From: Jatrophihabitans sp.
GTDB taxonomy: Bacteria; Actinomycetota; Actinomycetes; Mycobacteriales; Jatrophihabitantaceae
Direction: 5' to 3'
Length of the DNA stretch: 6,368 nt
NCBI GenBank assembly: GCA_025966255.1
Contig: JAOPVG010000183.1
Coordinates: forward strand, 1-6,368
Made by a program: the position numbers and the translations under genes. The notes under the pieces are model-generated. The model ran no database searches. It was not told the DNA's origin and was given only the letters and a program-made list of their open reading frames with translations. Positions 4,999-6,368 of this stretch are shown piece after piece (positions within the stretch are counted from its first letter, which is position 1; the number at the start of each line of letters is the position of its first letter).

Positions 4999-6249
4999 GT
5001 GCAGCGGCAGCTCACGACAGTTCGCGATCTTCGTAAGACCAACCGTGCCGGGGCGCTGTGGGAGCTCTACCTGCGCGGCGCCCTCAGTCGCCGGGAGATC
5101 GGTGCCTCGACCGGAGTCTCGCTCGCGACCGTGAGCAACGTGGTGAGTGAACTGCTCGAACAGGGGCTGGTCATCGAGGTCGGGCTCGAGGATTCCAACG
5201 GCGGCCGTCCCGGCAGCCTGGTCCAGGTCAATCCGACGTTCGGCTTCGTGATCGGGGTCGACATCGGCGAGACCGCGTTCCTGGTCGAGTTGTTCGACCT
5301 CGGGATGACCGCGCTCGCCTCGCATCGATCGACGACCGTGTTGACCCGGCTCGATCCCGAGGACGCGGTGGCCCACGTCGTCGAAGGCATCGAGCGGGTG
5401 ATCGCCGAGGCCGGCGTCTCGGCGAAGGACATCCTCGGGATCGGCGTCGGCGTGCCGGGGCTCGTGGAGCATGCTGACGGCGCCATCGTGCACGGCCAGA
5501 GTGTGGGCTGGGACGCCGTGCCGTTCGAGAAGTTGCTGCGCAGGCACGTCGCCCTGCCGTTGATCATCGATAACGGGGCGAAAACGTTGGGTCAGGCCGA
5601 GAGCTGGTTCGGGGCGGCCCGCGGCGTGGACAACGCCGTGGTGGCGCTGCTGGGAATCGGGGTTGGTACCGGCATCATCAGCAATCGCCAGCTCTACCGC
5701 GGCGCCACGAGCAGCGCGGGGGAGTGGGGCCACACGACTGTCGTGGTCGACGGACGGGAGTGCCGCTGCGGAGCCCGCGGGTGTCTCGAGGCCTATATCG
5801 GCGCGGCCGCGATCGTGTCGCGATATGAACAGCTCGCCGGCGACCCGCACCCGGAGACTCAGGTCGACCTCGAGGACCGCATCACTCAGCTCGTCTCGGC
5901 CCGGCAGGACGACGAGAACGCGGCGAAGGTCCTGGGGGAGACCGCGATGTATCTCGGCGTCGGCATCGCCAACCTCGCAAACCTGTTCAACCCCCAGCGC
6001 GTCGTCGTGGGCGGCTGGCTCGGACAGGCGCTCAGCACCGCGCTGCTGCCGCAGATCCGTTCGGCTGCGGCCCGCAATGCGTTGCGCCTTCCGTTCAGCC
6101 ATCTCGAGATCGTCCGGGCCGAACTCGGTTCCGACGCCGTCGCCCTCGGAGCAGCGACCCTGCCGGTCGCGAAATTCCTTTCGCTCGGCGGTCCGACGAA
6201 GGCGTCGACCAGCCGGAACAACGATCGGCTGAGCCGACGCTCCTCATGA
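4999..6249 (+). CDS. ROK-family transcriptional regulator (probable repressor of the sugar operon)
   Basis: DNA-binding sugar-responsive regulator, 416 aa from the GTG at 4999, a normal length for the NagC/Mlc/XylR-type branch. Residues about 12-60 form a winged helix-turn-helix (GALSRREIGASTGVSLATVS, then NVVSELLEQGLV, with the wing GGRPGSLVQV at 68-77). The ROK sugar-kinase-like domain follows: DIGETA near 88-93, LGIGVGVPGLV at 146-156, GIGVGTGI at 219-226, GEWGH at 241-245 and NPQRVVVGG at 331-339. The structural zinc site is intact: H245 with C255, C257 and C262 in CRCGARGCLE. The kinase catalytic Asp is replaced: the ND of the usual NDANAAALGE motif reads N192-G193 here, so sugar phosphorylation is unlikely. 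GTG is preferred because GGAGAGG lies 3 nt upstream and the protein then begins at the conserved region; an in-frame ATG at 4900 would lie inside the predicted -10 and add 33 residues unlike the family. It is divergent from the sugar operon, which it probably represses; ligand unknown. Confidence 0.95.
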   Translation: MQRQLTTVRDLRKTNRAGALWELYLRGALSRREIGASTGVSLATVSNVVSELLEQGLVIEVGLEDSNGGRPGSLVQVNPTFGFVIGVDIGETAFLVELFDLGMTALASHRSTTVLTRLDPEDAVAHVVEGIERVIAEAGVSAKDILGIGVGVPGLVEHADGAIVHGQSVGWDAVPFEKLLRRHVALPLIIDNGAKTLGQAESWFGAARGVDNAVVALLGIGVGTGIISNRQLYRGATSSAGEWGHTTVVVDGRECRCGARGCLEAYIGAAAIVSRYEQLAGDPHPETQVDLEDRITQLVSARQDDENAAKVLGETAMYLGVGIANLANLFNPQRVVVGGWLGQALSTALLPQIRSAAARNALRLPFSHLEIVRAELGSDAVALGAATLPVAKFLSLGGPTKASTSRNNDRLSRRSS

Positions 6250-6266
6250 CCACGACGTCCGGTTGG

Positions 6267-6368
6267 TCAGCGCGCGCCGGCCAGGTCCAGCACGAGTGCT
6301 CGCTCCTCTGGACCGAACCACGGTGGCGACCCGGCAGCGGCGTTCTCTTGAAGCCGTTCGGGATGAGC
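6267..6368 (-). CDS. C-terminal end of an unidentified protein (partial)
   Basis: An open frame enters from the right edge and ends at TGA 6269-6267, giving 33 residues that finish with PPWFGPEERALVLDLAGAR. Nearly every codon of the last third ends in G or C and the peptide has the look of a soluble protein's terminal helix. It converges on the ROK gene with 17 bp between the two stop codons, a common arrangement. The ending is vaguely like those of some aldo/keto reductases (a linker followed by a terminal PEE-R helix), but 33 residues cannot establish this. No terminator is evident between the two genes. Confidence 0.5.
   Translation of the reverse strand, partial: AHPERLQENAAAGSPPWFGPEERALVLDLAGAR

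Noticed and set aside
4816..6102. A 429-residue upstream extension of the binding-protein frame, antisense to the ROK gene
   Set aside because: It has no family features, would bury the lipoprotein signal peptide, and mirrors the ROK gene codon pattern; the ATG at 4815 has a clear ribosome binding site.
6225..6237. TCGGCT-G-AGCCGA inverted repeat as a terminator of the ROK gene
   Set aside because: It lies inside the coding sequence before the stop, the loop is too small for the full stem, and no U-tract follows.

Overview
The window comes from a high-GC bacterium, most likely an actinobacterium. The coding sequences end most codons in G or C, one gene starts with GTG, and the gene set (carbohydrate ABC importer without its own ATPase, cytoplasmic beta-glycosidase, local ROK-family regulator) is typical of that phylum. 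The sequence does not fix a genus.

Layout: the centre is a four-gene sugar-utilisation operon read on the minus strand, from right to left. It encodes a lipoprotein sugar-binding protein (3505-4815), two inner-membrane permeases of the MalF and MalG type (2470-3444 and 1638-2477, overlapping by 8 bp), and a cytoplasmic glycoside hydrolase family 1 beta-glucosidase/beta-glycosidase (274-1626, starting 11 bp after the second permease). A ROK-family transcriptional regulator (4999-6249) is transcribed divergently from the other side of a 183-bp intergenic region. At the left edge is a small hypothetical ORF on the minus strand (35-196). At the right edge is the 3' end of a minus-strand gene (from 6267) that converges on the ROK gene.

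How it works together (inference from families and order): the lipoprotein captures a sugar outside the membrane, probably a beta-linked gluco-oligosaccharide such as cellobiose. The two permeases import it, powered by an ATPase encoded elsewhere, and the GH1 enzyme hydrolyses it in the cytoplasm. The ROK protein probably represses the operon and its own gene until a sugar ligand binds. The arrangement resembles Streptomyces cebEFG-bglC, which is controlled by the LacI-type CebR, but here the regulator belongs to the ROK family.

The most informative non-coding signals are three. A perfect 8-5-8 inverted repeat at 4878-4898 sits over plausible overlapping divergent promoters and is the best candidate ROK operator. 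A perfect 12-bp stem with a 5-nt loop at 3461-3489, between the binding-protein gene and the first permease gene, could set a higher level of binding protein than of permeases. A small stem-loop at 4822-4835 holds the ribosome binding site of the binding-protein gene. I see no mobile element, CRISPR array, RNA gene or clearly new system. This is a conventional sugar uptake locus with a few features worth testing.
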